Both the position numbers and the translations under genes were made by a program. A model generated the notes under the pieces. That model had not been told where the DNA came from. It worked only from the letters and a program-made list of their open reading frames with translations, and searched no databases. This document shows, in pieces, positions 33,722-41,344 of a stretch of DNA of 51,080 bases. How positions within the stretch are numbered: the first letter of the stretch is position 1; the number at the start of each line of letters is the position of its first letter. This stretch comes from Candidatus Poribacteria bacterium (GTDB lineage: Bacteria; Poribacteria; WGA-4E; WGA-3G): the NCBI GenBank assembly GCA_009839745.1, contig VXPE01000006.1, forward strand, positions 1 through 51,080. Reading direction: 5' to 3'.

Positions 33722-35683
33722 ATGGAAAACTTAGATAAACAGGACCAACGCCGTGCGTCCGGTGTTACATGGCGCGCTATCCTCATCGCTATCTTCTTAA
33801 TTCCCCCGAACGTCTTTTGGGTCATTGAAGTTGAGTGTGTCTGGCATTCTGGGCATCCAACGACCATTTCGCTCTTCTGGAATGTTGTCCTCAACATCTT
33901 TTTCCTAATCTTGATAAATCTTTTCCTGAAGCGTGTCGCCCCGCGATCCGCGCTAACGCAGGGCGAGATGATTACCATTTACGCCATGCTCTCTATCGCC
34001 TCCGGTTTGGCAGGGCATGATACCCTAGCACTGACAATTCCCGCACTCCCCCACGCATTCTGGTTCGCAACCATTGAGAATGATTGGGCGGATATGTTTC
34101 ATACTTACATTCCACAACATCTCGTTGTCGCCGACAGAGAGCTTATCCGGGGATTTTACGAAGGCAACACGCCCTTCTATAATGCTAAAATCGGTGGGGC
34201 ATGGATAATGCCGACTCTGTGGTGGACCTCGCTTATTGTCGCACTCGGCACCATCATGATTTGTGTAAATGTGCTGATTCGCAAACAGTGGACAGAACAT
34301 GAAAAATTGGCGTATCCAATTATCCAACTCCCGATGGCAATTACAGAAAGAGGTGGAGCCGCGCAGCTTTTCCGAAGTCGTATCCTATGGTATGGGTTTA
34401 TCATCGCCGCAGTAATAAATGTCTGGCACGGTTTGGCTCACTTTTTTCCCGTCTTACCCGACTTCAGTGTGCGTCATAACGCCCGGAATTGGGGCAGAGT
34501 CTTCACTGAAAAACCGTGGAACGCTGTCGGTAATATCCCCGTGCCGCTCTACCCGTTTGTAATCGGATTAGGGTTCCTTTTGCCACTGGATCTTTCGTTT
34601 TCTATGTGGTTCTTCTACCTGTTTGAGAAAGCACAGCGGGTTTTCGGCAGCGCACTCGCAATCCCAGCCCCTTTCCCGTATGGGAGTGAACAATCCATTG
34701 GCGGTTGGATGGCGATCTTTGTTATCGCGATGCTCGTAACGCGGAGGCACATTGTGAACGTCGTGCGAACCATCTTCGGTATGCCCGGCGGGATTGACGA
34801 CTCACAAGAGCCGATCCGTTATCGGACGGCACTCCTGCTCATTATCATCTCAAGCCTCTTTATCATCTGGTTCTGTCTGAAAGCGGGAATGACCCTCCCA
34901 ATTATTCTCCCGTTCTTTGCCTTCTTTTCTGCCATTTCGATTGCTATTACGCGCGTCCGTGCGGAGCTCGGTCCTCCCGCACATGAGATGGCGGGGATGT
35001 GTAATGCACAACAGTTTTTAGTCAATATTCTCGGAACACGCCGCATCGGACCCAATAACCTGACGGTTTTTCCCTACTTTTGGTTTTTTAGTGGACGTGG
35101 ATACCGCGAACACATTATGCCCCATCAGCTTGAAGCGTTTAAAATGGCGGAACGGGCGAATATGAACACGAAACGCTTGGTCCTTGCCATGGTTATTGCT
35201 GTTGTTCTTGGATCCCTCGCATCATTTTGGGCGACACTCAGTGAACTCTATCGTCTCGGGGGTGCCGTCACAGGCGCGGGCGGTGGCATTGGACCGTCAG
35301 TGGGGCATATCGGTCAATTCGGCTGGCTTGCCGGGCTATTCGCTTTCCCGCGCGAACCCGACATCCCCGCAATGTCCTTCATGGCAGGTGGAATGGGACT
35401 CACCTTCTTCCTCATGGTGATGCGGATGCGGTTCATCTGGTGGCCCCTTCATCCCGCAGGTTATCCTATCTCTATGACCGGGGGAGTCGGCTATTTTTGG
35501 AGTTGTCTCGTTATCAGCAGTTTTCTCAAATGGATGGCACTCCGGTTTGGTGGACCCGGCACTTATCGAACGATGGTCTTCTTCTTTTTCGGAGTCATTC
35601 TCGGTGAGTACTGTGTTGGCGCATTCTGGAGCGTCTTGAGTGTTATTATTCGTGAACCTATCTACGACTTCGCACCGGGTTAA
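33722..35683 (+). CDS. Large polytopic membrane protein, DUF6785/DUF6784-like
   Basis: A 653-residue inner-membrane protein with about twelve to fourteen hydrophobic segments. It has the layout I associate with the DUF6785/DUF6784 family of environmental bacteria: an N-terminal WRAILIAIFLIPPNVFWVIE helix, a conserved QGEMITIYAMLSIASGLAGHD segment, RKQWTEHEKLAYPIIQLP, a KAGMTLPIILPFFAFF helix, RVRAELGPPAHE, and WPLHPAGYPISM near the C-terminus. The pattern resembles oligopeptide (OPT-like) transporters, so transport is likely, but no substrate is known. It starts 2 bases after the kinase stop, which suggests import of the sugar phosphorylated by that kinase; this is inference. Confidence 0.8.
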   Translation: MENLDKQDQRRASGVTWRAILIAIFLIPPNVFWVIEVECVWHSGHPTTISLFWNVVLNIFFLILINLFLKRVAPRSALTQGEMITIYAMLSIASGLAGHDTLALTIPALPHAFWFATIENDWADMFHTYIPQHLVVADRELIRGFYEGNTPFYNAKIGGAWIMPTLWWTSLIVALGTIMICVNVLIRKQWTEHEKLAYPIIQLPMAITERGGAAQLFRSRILWYGFIIAAVINVWHGLAHFFPVLPDFSVRHNARNWGRVFTEKPWNAVGNIPVPLYPFVIGLGFLLPLDLSFSMWFFYLFEKAQRVFGSALAIPAPFPYGSEQSIGGWMAIFVIAMLVTRRHIVNVVRTIFGMPGGIDDSQEPIRYRTALLLIIISSLFIIWFCLKAGMTLPIILPFFAFFSAISIAITRVRAELGPPAHEMAGMCNAQQFLVNILGTRRIGPNNLTVFPYFWFFSGRGYREHIMPHQLEAFKMAERANMNTKRLVLAMVIAVVLGSLASFWATLSELYRLGGAVTGAGGGIGPSVGHIGQFGWLAGLFAFPREPDIPAMSFMAGGMGLTFFLMVMRMRFIWWPLHPAGYPISMTGGVGYFWSCLVISSFLKWMALRFGGPGTYRTMVFFFFGVILGEYCVGAFWSVLSVIIREPIYDFAPG

Positions 35684-35689
35684 CGTATT

Positions 35690-35712
35690 GTAGCATAAAC
35701 TTTTAGTTTGTG
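35690..35712 (+). repeat. GTAG-footed REP-like hairpin
   Basis: GTAG followed by CATAAACT-ttt-AGTTTGTG, an 8-bp stem with one G-U pair, 7 bases after the membrane-protein stop. It shares GTAGCATA with the hairpin at 26573, with a different stem core. Confidence 0.55.
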
Positions 35713-35759
35713 CCTCTGAACGTATCCCTGTGTATGGAAACCTCTCATTAATTTAAGTT

Positions 35760-36818
35760 ATGACAACAAGCCGATCTATTTATCTTCTTATACTCATACT
35801 GAGCCTCGGCCCCCCCGCAGTTGCGAGAGCAGCAGACGAAGGCGCGCATGCCGCCGAATTTCTCAGCCACGGCGTAGGTGCGCGTGCCTTGGGAATGGGT
35901 GGCGCATTCGTTGCCGTCGCCGATGACGCAACCGCGACTTACTGGAATCCCGCCGGGTTGACCAAAGTGAAGAAACACAGTTTCTCGGCGATGTATTCCG
36001 ATACCTTTAGCACTGGAGATGGGGGGTGGCTCACCAGAGGCTTAGTCACCTACAACTTCGTCAACTACGTCTACCAAATCGAGGATATCGGCAGCATCGG
36101 ATTGAGTTGGATCCGGCTCGGCGTTGACGATATACCGCGCACGACTTTCATTGATGTTAACAATAACGGGTTCCTCGGCGATTTTCAGGATAAAAATGGC
36201 AACGGCATCAAAGAGGACGGCGAACCTTATATCGACAAACCCGAAGTTGCCGAGTATTTCAGCAATACCGATAACGCCCTGCTTATCTCTTATGCCCGTC
36301 AAGTCCACCCCATGGCGGCTGTCGGTGGCAACCTCAAACTCCTCAACCAATCCATTTTTCAGAACAGTGGAACCGGTTTCGGTATTGACATCGGTCTGAT
36401 TGCGGAACCTTACAAGGGGTTACGGGTCGGGGCAATGTTGTTAGATGCAACGGGTACCCAAGTCCGTTGGGATACTGCCGACACACCGACATTCACTCGC
36501 ACGCGCCGACTCCGATTCGGCACGGCTTACCACTTTGCCGTTCCACGTCTCGGTAAAGGGGCAATTGGCGCGGATTTTGAAACCGACCAAGCCGATCTGG
36601 AGGTAGGGGGTGCTGGCGGCGGGATGCTTCTACGCGTCGGTGCGGAATACTGGCTCTTCAATACCCTCGCACTCCGGGGCGGCTGGAATGGACATGGACT
36701 CTCTGCAGGGGCTGGCCTCCGATTGGGGATAAATGCCATGTCGTTTTTCGTCAACTACGCCTTCAATACCCACACCCTCGGCGGCTCACAGCGCATCTCC
36801 GTCTCCGGGGAATTCTAA
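35760..36818 (+). CDS. PorV/PorQ (UPF0164)-type outer membrane beta-barrel protein
   Basis: A 352-residue exported protein. After a signal peptide ending near VARA-A comes AAEFLSHGVGARALGMGGAF, then VAVADDATATYWNPAGLTKV, the diagnostic start of PorV/PorQ family barrels related to FadL. Alternating beta-strands follow to the C-terminal FVNYAFNTHTLGGSQRISVS. Residues 131-155 form an insertion with two D-x-N-x-N-G calcium-type loops (DVNNNG and DKNGNG followed by an acidic tail), expected in an extracellular loop. PorV shuttles type IX secretion substrates in Bacteroidetes; elsewhere homologues occur without the full system. It is convergent with the TolB-like gene, only 8 bases apart. Confidence 0.87.
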   Translation: MTTSRSIYLLILILSLGPPAVARAADEGAHAAEFLSHGVGARALGMGGAFVAVADDATATYWNPAGLTKVKKHSFSAMYSDTFSTGDGGWLTRGLVTYNFVNYVYQIEDIGSIGLSWIRLGVDDIPRTTFIDVNNNGFLGDFQDKNGNGIKEDGEPYIDKPEVAEYFSNTDNALLISYARQVHPMAAVGGNLKLLNQSIFQNSGTGFGIDIGLIAEPYKGLRVGAMLLDATGTQVRWDTADTPTFTRTRRLRFGTAYHFAVPRLGKGAIGADFETDQADLEVGGAGGGMLLRVGAEYWLFNTLALRGGWNGHGLSAGAGLRLGINAMSFFVNYAFNTHTLGGSQRISVSGEF

Positions 36819-36826
36819 CTAAACTC

Positions 36827-37825
36827 TCATTCCTTTTTCGTCTTTGCCCATATTGTCGTAAGTAACTGCGGTTGCGGCGAAACCGGCAACGCATACGCCG
36901 GATCGAACCAATCTCCCAGACTATTCCAGACCGTCTGATCCGTCAGCTGCGTAGCAAGTCCCTCCATTACTGAAATTTTGAAAATATGCACCTGTTTGAA
37001 CTCTCTATCTGGACGCTCGTACAGGAGTTCATCACCTGCTGGAGACCATATTGGGTGGGTCACGGGCGATCCTGCTTCGCCAATTAGTTGATGAAGTCCC
37101 GTTCCATCTCGATTTACAATGTAGGCAGTTTCCCTACCAACATTCTCGGGGTTGGGTTCAACGCGCGTCCACGCAAATGCGAGTTTATTACCATCAGGAG
37201 ACCATGCCGGATGACGCAGCCAGGCTGGCGCATCGGGCGGAAAAAAGAATTTTGAGCGACTCGTCCGAACATTGAGAATTGTAATGTATCGAGGATGCTT
37301 CAACCTGCGGTTAATAAAGGCGATTTCCTTTCCATCAGGAGACCAAACGGGCATGATACCAATTACAACACGATCCTCCTTTTTTCCATCTATTGGTGCA
37401 ATATAAAGGGAGGGCACATCGAGTTTTGAGCGGACGTAGGCAATCTGTTTTCCGTCAGGCGACCATGTCGGTGCTATTCTCTCTTGGGATTTTGCAAAAA
37501 CACGTCTTACATCTGAACCATCGACATTCATCAGATATAGATCGAAACTGAAAGACCCTCTATCTCGGTCTGAACAAAAAAGAATATGTTCGCCGGTAGG
37601 TGAGAAGACGGGCTGCACATCATCTGCGGGATGATTGGTGAGATTGACGACCCCTTGCCCATCAGTATTCATGAGGTAGATGTCTCGATTCTCAAGCAAC
37701 TCCCGGTTTCCCGAGAAGACGATTTTAGCAGTGGCAGGTATCGCTTTTCCCAATACTGGGGCCCCGATTAAGCAGAATATGAGTGCACTCAGCAGATAAC
37801 AGAAAAAGGTGGTTTGAACTCTCAT
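36827..37825 (-). CDS. Secreted TolB-like beta-propeller protein 1
   Basis: A 332-residue exported protein: a signal peptide ending near VLGKA, then six or seven TolB/WD40-like PD40 repeats (DIYLMNTDGQ, PTWSPDGKQIAYVRS, PVWSPDGKEIAFINR, PAWSPDGNKLAFAWT, PIWSPAGDELLYE). The tail is DWFDPAYALPVSPQPQLLTT with IWAKTKKE after it. The start at 37825 is taken because GGAGCGATG lies upstream and the signal peptide starts there. It is the most downstream propeller of the peptide-TolB array, after peptide 1 and its hairpin. TolB propellers bind partner peptides or lipoproteins in the periplasm; binding of the neighbouring Cys-rich peptides is an attractive inference. Confidence 0.87.
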   Translation of the reverse strand: MRVQTTFFCYLLSALIFCLIGAPVLGKAIPATAKIVFSGNRELLENRDIYLMNTDGQGVVNLTNHPADDVQPVFSPTGEHILFCSDRDRGSFSFDLYLMNVDGSDVRRVFAKSQERIAPTWSPDGKQIAYVRSKLDVPSLYIAPIDGKKEDRVVIGIMPVWSPDGKEIAFINRRLKHPRYITILNVRTSRSKFFFPPDAPAWLRHPAWSPDGNKLAFAWTRVEPNPENVGRETAYIVNRDGTGLHQLIGEAGSPVTHPIWSPAGDELLYERPDREFKQVHIFKISVMEGLATQLTDQTVWNSLGDWFDPAYALPVSPQPQLLTTIWAKTKKE

Positions 37826-37853
37826 CTGACATCGCTCCAAACGTTGTATATCA

Positions 37854-37897
37854 AGGATCTATGAGTGTAAGTACTTTAGCACCCACTCATAGATCCT
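37854..37897 (-). terminator. 14-bp inverted repeat after peptide gene 1
   Basis: AGGATCTATGAGTG pairs perfectly with CACTCATAGATCCT around a 16-base loop, 12 bases beyond the peptide 1 stop. It could terminate or attenuate transcription, or protect the peptide mRNA, before the downstream TolB gene. Confidence 0.65.
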
Positions 37898-37909
37898 CCT
37901 AAGAGTACC

Positions 37910-38131
37910 TTAGTGTTTTACGCAGCTACCAACCATATGGCAGTGGTAACCTGGAGGACATGGTTGCCCTTTATCACAAGGGAACGCCTCAACATCTGGT
38001 GTTACCATGATCGCTTGCGCGAGCAGGGCACCACCTGTTGCCACACCGAGCGTCAATGGTGACTTAACGCCGACACGGCCCTCTTCGGATTTGAGGAAGT
38101 CACTAATTTTACTGCGAATGTTGTTTTTCAT
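37910..38131 (-). CDS. Cys-rich peptide precursor 1 (RiPP-like)
   Basis: 73 residues. The leader MKNNIRSKISDFLKSEEGRV and the next SPLTLGV..GGALLAQA segment are shared with four paralogues. A hydrophobic stretch (about 25-44) ends in DVEA, a signal-peptidase-like AxA site at residue 49. The core is FPCDKGQPCPPGYHCHMVGS plus CVKH, with Cys at 52, 58, 64 and 70, evenly spaced by five residues. Conserved leader with variable Cys-rich core is the hallmark of RiPP-like or defensin-like precursors. TCTCCTTTC on the plus strand gives a good Shine-Dalgarno, and the 5' leader is conserved with peptide 5. Product unknown. Confidence 0.8.
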   Translation of the reverse strand: MKNNIRSKISDFLKSEEGRVGVKSPLTLGVATGGALLAQAIMVTPDVEAFPCDKGQPCPPGYHCHMVGSCVKH

Positions 38132-38265
38132 CTATGGGTTTTCTCCTTTCTGCTGGTGCTTCTCTTCCGGCAAGATTGATTTCCCAACACTTATTGGGAG
38201 ACCCATTTCCAGGGCGAATACTATCACTACGGGAGTGAAGCCTTCTCCCTGGATATGCTTTCTAA
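38132..38265 (-). ncRNA. Conserved structured 5' leader of peptide 1
   Basis: About 130 bases closely matching the leader of peptide 5 (50647-50780). On the coding strand an outer stem (CATATCCAGG with CCTGGAAATG, one mismatch) encloses GGAG/CTCC and a weak third helix. CCCAA-taagtg-TTGGG and a GCCGG..GAAGCA..CCAGC hairpin follow just before AGAAAGGAG. Compared with peptide 5, at least two helices keep pairing through paired changes. It could be a leader RNA controlling peptide translation; no known riboswitch class was recognised. Confidence 0.5.
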
Positions 38266-38389
38266 TGGCTTTTCAAAAGGTTCATCATCCTTGTTGGTTA
38301 TTTGAAAGGTGCCTATTCAATTTGTGAACTGTAATTACTGGCATGGCGTTCCACTCGCCCGCAAGAGTTGATTCGCTTGGAATTTGTGA

Positions 38390-38590
38390 TTATCGACGAA
38401 ATAGGCAATATTCTCCTTCGTCGCAAACCAAAGTGCAACCAATGCTTGCACTAACGGGAGGAGTAAACATTATTTGAGTCAGAAAGAAACTCCCAATTCC
38501 TACAGTTAACACCAGCGGGGCCTTGATACCAGTTTTGCCTTCCTCAGATTGCAAAAATGTATGAATTCTACGACGTAGATTTTTCTTCAT
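38390..38590 (-). CDS. Cys-rich peptide precursor 2 (RiPP-like)
   Basis: 66 residues from the ATG at 38590, which has AAAGGAGGTG upstream; a longer frame from 38734 has no leader homology in its extension. The leader is MKKNLRRRIHTFLQSEEGKT, then GIKAPLVLTVGIGSFFLTQI and a PPVSA processing-like site. The core SIGCTLVCDEGEYCLFRR is the shortest of the five, with Cys at 52, 56 and 62, an odd number, so one Cys may be free, modified or used in an intermolecular bond. It lies between TolB-like gene 2 and peptide 1. Its 5' leader matches that of peptide 4 rather than those of peptides 1, 3 and 5. Confidence 0.75.
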   Translation of the reverse strand: MKKNLRRRIHTFLQSEEGKTGIKAPLVLTVGIGSFFLTQIMFTPPVSASIGCTLVCDEGEYCLFRR

Positions 38591-38665
38591 TGGGTTCACC
38601 TCCTTTCTCTCATCGGTAATTCTTATCAGCACTTTCATTTCCAGAATGAACAACATCCATAAGGG
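38591..38665 (-). ncRNA. Conserved 5' leader, second type
   Basis: The coding strand has TTCATT-ctgga-AATGAA and then a CTGATAAG...ACCGATGAGAGAAAGGAGGT run, matching the 75 bases before peptide 4 (45644-45720). It differs from the leader type of peptides 1, 3 and 5. Confidence 0.4.
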
Positions 38666-38770
38666 AACAGATCTTCTAAAAATGCTTAAAAACAAATACA
38701 ATCTCAGCATCTCTAACATTTTGACTAATATCACTGCTAATGTGTTTTCAAGGTGATTAAATCTAAAACA

Positions 38771-39742
38771 TTATTTTCTTTTCACTTCCGACCACGTTGT
38801 AGTTAGCAATCGGGATTGGGGTGAAACAGGCAAGGCAAACGCTGGATCAAACCAACTTCCGAGGTGATGTCCTGTTCCAATGTGGGTCAGTTGTATCGTT
38901 TCATTACTCTCTAAATCTATTTTGAATATTTGCGTATCATCACCATCATCAGCGTGAATGTAGAGAAGCGCATTTCCCACTGGAGACCAGGCGGGTTCAC
39001 CGGCTGACGAGCCTTGTGGAGCAACAATTTGTTGAACTTCTGTTCCATCACGGTTCATAATATAGATTGTTTCCACCTCAAACCCTTCGGGCCGCCAGGC
39101 AAACGCGATCTTTTCACCATTTGGAGACCACACAGGACTTCGAACCCACATCGGAACTTTAGGGAAGGGGAGGAATGTTTGTTTTCTCGATCGGACCTTG
39201 AGCAAACTAATACGTCTGGGTTCGTCAAATGCTCCACTGAGAAAGGTTATCTCTGCGCCATCAGGCGACCAGTCGGACAAACTGCCAATAGCCACTTCTT
39301 TCTCTTCTCTTCCATCCATTGTTGCGATATACACAAACCATTCACCCCGTTCAATCTTGGTATAAGCAATGTGTCTTCCATCAAATGACCAAACTGGATG
39401 TCTTCTATCCGCTGATTTTTCAAACACGCTTCGGACGTTTTTACCATCTGGATCCATCAAATACAAATCCCAACTCCCCAGAAAGCGGTCTCGATCTGAT
39501 GCAAAAAGAATCTGTTCACCTGTCGGTGACCATATCGGTGCGACATCATCCGCCTTATTGCGACTTATATTCACCTGTTGTGTTCCATCCGGATTCATCA
39601 AGTAGATTTCTCGGTTGCCATCCCTACCCGAAGCAAACACAATTTTCGCGGTGATCGGTGCTTTTGCCAGTGCTGGGTAAAAGTCGGGGCATAATAATAC
39701 AACACTTAATATACAATAGATATAGAGAGGCTTATGTCTCAT
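38771..39742 (-). CDS. Secreted TolB-like beta-propeller protein 2
   Basis: A 323-residue exported protein with a signal peptide ending near ALAKA. PD40 repeats include REIYLMNPDGTQQVNISRNK, PIWSPTGEQILFASDRD, PVWSFDGRHIAYTKI, SDWSPDGAEITFLSG and PVWSPNGEKIAFAWR. The tail is SWFDPAFALPVSPQSRLLTT then TWSEVKRK. It lies between peptide 3 (upstream) and peptide 2 (downstream). The sequence after its stop, with CACCTTGAAA, is repeated after the other array TolB genes, showing that the TolB-peptide unit was duplicated as a block. It is expected in the periplasm or at the surface. The exact role is unknown. Confidence 0.87.
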   Translation of the reverse strand: MRHKPLYIYCILSVVLLCPDFYPALAKAPITAKIVFASGRDGNREIYLMNPDGTQQVNISRNKADDVAPIWSPTGEQILFASDRDRFLGSWDLYLMDPDGKNVRSVFEKSADRRHPVWSFDGRHIAYTKIERGEWFVYIATMDGREEKEVAIGSLSDWSPDGAEITFLSGAFDEPRRISLLKVRSRKQTFLPFPKVPMWVRSPVWSPNGEKIAFAWRPEGFEVETIYIMNRDGTEVQQIVAPQGSSAGEPAWSPVGNALLYIHADDGDDTQIFKIDLESNETIQLTHIGTGHHLGSWFDPAFALPVSPQSRLLTTTWSEVKRK

Positions 39743-39861
39743 AAGATGTCCCTCCGAAAGTGGAGGTAAAAGTAGTCCGGTTCTGAACCCAGTTTTCTAT
39801 TCCTATAGCTTATATCTTCTTCTCCTCAACTACAGAAGTAAATAATTGGGCATTGAAATGC

Positions 39862-39897
39862 TGAGGGCATCTCGGAAAAAGAACCGGCATGCCCTCA
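39862..39897 (-). terminator. Hairpin after peptide gene 3
   Basis: TGAGGGCAT pairs with ATGCCCTCA around an 18-base loop, 15 bases beyond the peptide 3 stop. The position matches the hairpins after peptides 1, 4 and 5. Confidence 0.55.
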
Positions 39898-39912
39898 ACA
39901 AATGCTAACGCC

Positions 39913-40137
39913 TTACGGACTTACACAACTACCGCTTGGATGACACTTCCAAGGCCGATTTGGACAATCTCCGTGTTCGCGGCAAGGTATTGCATCAGCT
40001 TCTGGTGTTCCTACGATAGCCTGTGCGAGTAGCACGCTACCAACCGCTGCACCAAGCGTCAGAGAGGATTTTATCCCAACCTTGCCTTCCTCGGATTGGA
40101 CAAACTCGCGGATTTTACCGCGGAGATTCTTTTTCAT
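39913..40137 (-). CDS. Cys-rich peptide precursor 3 (RiPP-like)
   Basis: 74 residues from ATG 40137 (AGAAAGGAG upstream). The leader is MKKNLRGKIREFVQSEEGKV then GIKSSLTLGAAVGSVLLAQA and a PEADA processing-like site. The core IPCREHGDCPNRPWKCHPSG plus SCVSP has Cys at 52, 58, 65 and 71. It shares xPC and GSCV with peptide 1, so these two form a sub-pair. A longer frame from 40170 lacks leader homology. The gene sits between TolB-like genes 3 and 2. The product is expected to be exported, disulfide-bonded or otherwise modified. No activity can be assigned. Confidence 0.8.
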   Translation of the reverse strand: MKKNLRGKIREFVQSEEGKVGIKSSLTLGAAVGSVLLAQAIVGTPEADAIPCREHGDCPNRPWKCHPSGSCVSP

Positions 40138-40205
40138 ATCGGTTTTTCTCCTTTCTGCCGGTGCTTCCACGCCGGCGAGATTGACTTCCCAACTCCGGTC
40201 AGGAA
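40138..40205 (-). ncRNA. Conserved 5' leader of peptide 3, shorter version
   Basis: It contains GTTGGGAAGTCAATCT followed by the perfect hairpin GCCGG-cgtggaagca-CCGGC and AGAAAGGAG, the same order as in the leaders of peptides 1 and 5. The upstream junction region is missing here. Confidence 0.45.
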
Positions 40206-40264
40206 CCCAAAATTAGGACTTATGCCCATTCCTAAAGTATTTTCAAGGTGATTCAATCTAAAAC

Positions 40265-41290
40265 CTATTCCCGTTTCAGTTCTCCCCATATTGTGGTTAG
40301 CAACTGTGGTTGCGGTGAAACTGGCAACGCAAACGCCGGGTCAAACCAGTCTCCACCAAAATTCCTTGGACCAATATGCGTCAACTGCGTCCGAATACCG
40401 TTATTCACATCAACTTTGAAGATCTGCCTAAAACCCTTAATTTCCTGCGTATAAAGGACTTGTTCTCCATTTGGTGATAACGCAGGATCCGATGCCTCCT
40501 GACCGGCTTCATCAACGAGTTGTTTGAGCCCAGTGCCGTCGCGATTGACGATGAAGATCGCCTGCTTGTCCTTCCATGCATTGTGCAGATCCCTATCCAA
40601 AATGGCGGGCAACGGTTGCTTGTTCCCAGCAAGAGAGAGTTTATCACCAGTAGCCGACCAAGACGGCCCGGTTTGCCAAGGTAGTGCTTTCTTGGGTAGA
40701 AGGCGTTCGTGCTTTCGTATCCGGATGTTGAATAATATGATCCAGGTTCCCGCTGGGTCCGATGCCTTGCATGCAATTTCTGTTCCATCCGGCGACCATG
40801 CTGGATAGGAAAACTTCCCGATGAATTCGGGTTCTTGTTCGCCTAAGGGCACAATGTATATACCACTTGTGCCACCTCCACTCTGATCCCATTGCCTGTA
40901 AGCAATCTGTTTCCCATCGGGTGACCACGTCGGCGATGTCCTCCAACCTACTATTTTTCTTTTAAAGACGCGTTGGACGTTGGATCCATCCGGATCCATC
41001 AGATACAGATCTCGAGTACCCCTGGGACGTAAATCCCCGCGATTCGAGACGAAGAGAATCTGTTTACCTGTTGGAGACCAGACCGCGTGCAGATCGTTTG
41101 CAGGATGGTCTGTAAGTCTGACTTGTTCAGAGCCATCCGGGTTCATGATATAGATTTCACCGTTGCCATCCCGTGCGGAGGTAAACAAGATTTTAGGGGT
41201 TGCCGGTACTTTCGCGAGAACCGAGAAAACGTTTACATTCAGAATCAGTAAATTGAATGCGAAAAGGGTTAACAATTTTATCATTCTCAT
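40265..41290 (-). CDS. Secreted TolB-like beta-propeller protein 3
   Basis: A 341-residue exported protein from ATG 41290 (AGAAGGGA upstream). The signal peptide runs through LLTLFAFNLLILNVNVFSVL. Repeats include GEIYIMNPDGSEQVRLTDH, AVWSPTGKQILFVSNRG, PTWSPDGKQIAYRQW, PAWSPDGTEIACKAS and PALSPNGEQVLYTQE. The tail is DWFDPAFALPVSPQPQLLTT then IWGELKRE. A Gly/Ser-rich loop (WDQSGGGTSGIY) and a longer insertion before the last blades distinguish it from its paralogues. It follows the sigma-propeller gene on the same strand (54-base gap), so the sigma factor and the array may share a transcript. Confidence 0.87.
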   Translation of the reverse strand: MRMIKLLTLFAFNLLILNVNVFSVLAKVPATPKILFTSARDGNGEIYIMNPDGSEQVRLTDHPANDLHAVWSPTGKQILFVSNRGDLRPRGTRDLYLMDPDGSNVQRVFKRKIVGWRTSPTWSPDGKQIAYRQWDQSGGGTSGIYIVPLGEQEPEFIGKFSYPAWSPDGTEIACKASDPAGTWIILFNIRIRKHERLLPKKALPWQTGPSWSATGDKLSLAGNKQPLPAILDRDLHNAWKDKQAIFIVNRDGTGLKQLVDEAGQEASDPALSPNGEQVLYTQEIKGFRQIFKVDVNNGIRTQLTHIGPRNFGGDWFDPAFALPVSPQPQLLTTIWGELKRE

Positions 41291-41344
41291 ATGATTTCCC
41301 TTCTGTAGTATCACAGTAAAAAGCATAGGAAACAACAGAACGCT

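Noticed and set aside
37910-38131. Peptide leaders as type IV pilin or Flp-type prepilin signals
   Set aside because: The SEEG-hydrophobic pattern is superficially similar, but the Glu at +5 after the Gly is absent and the AxA-type ends argue for another processing route.
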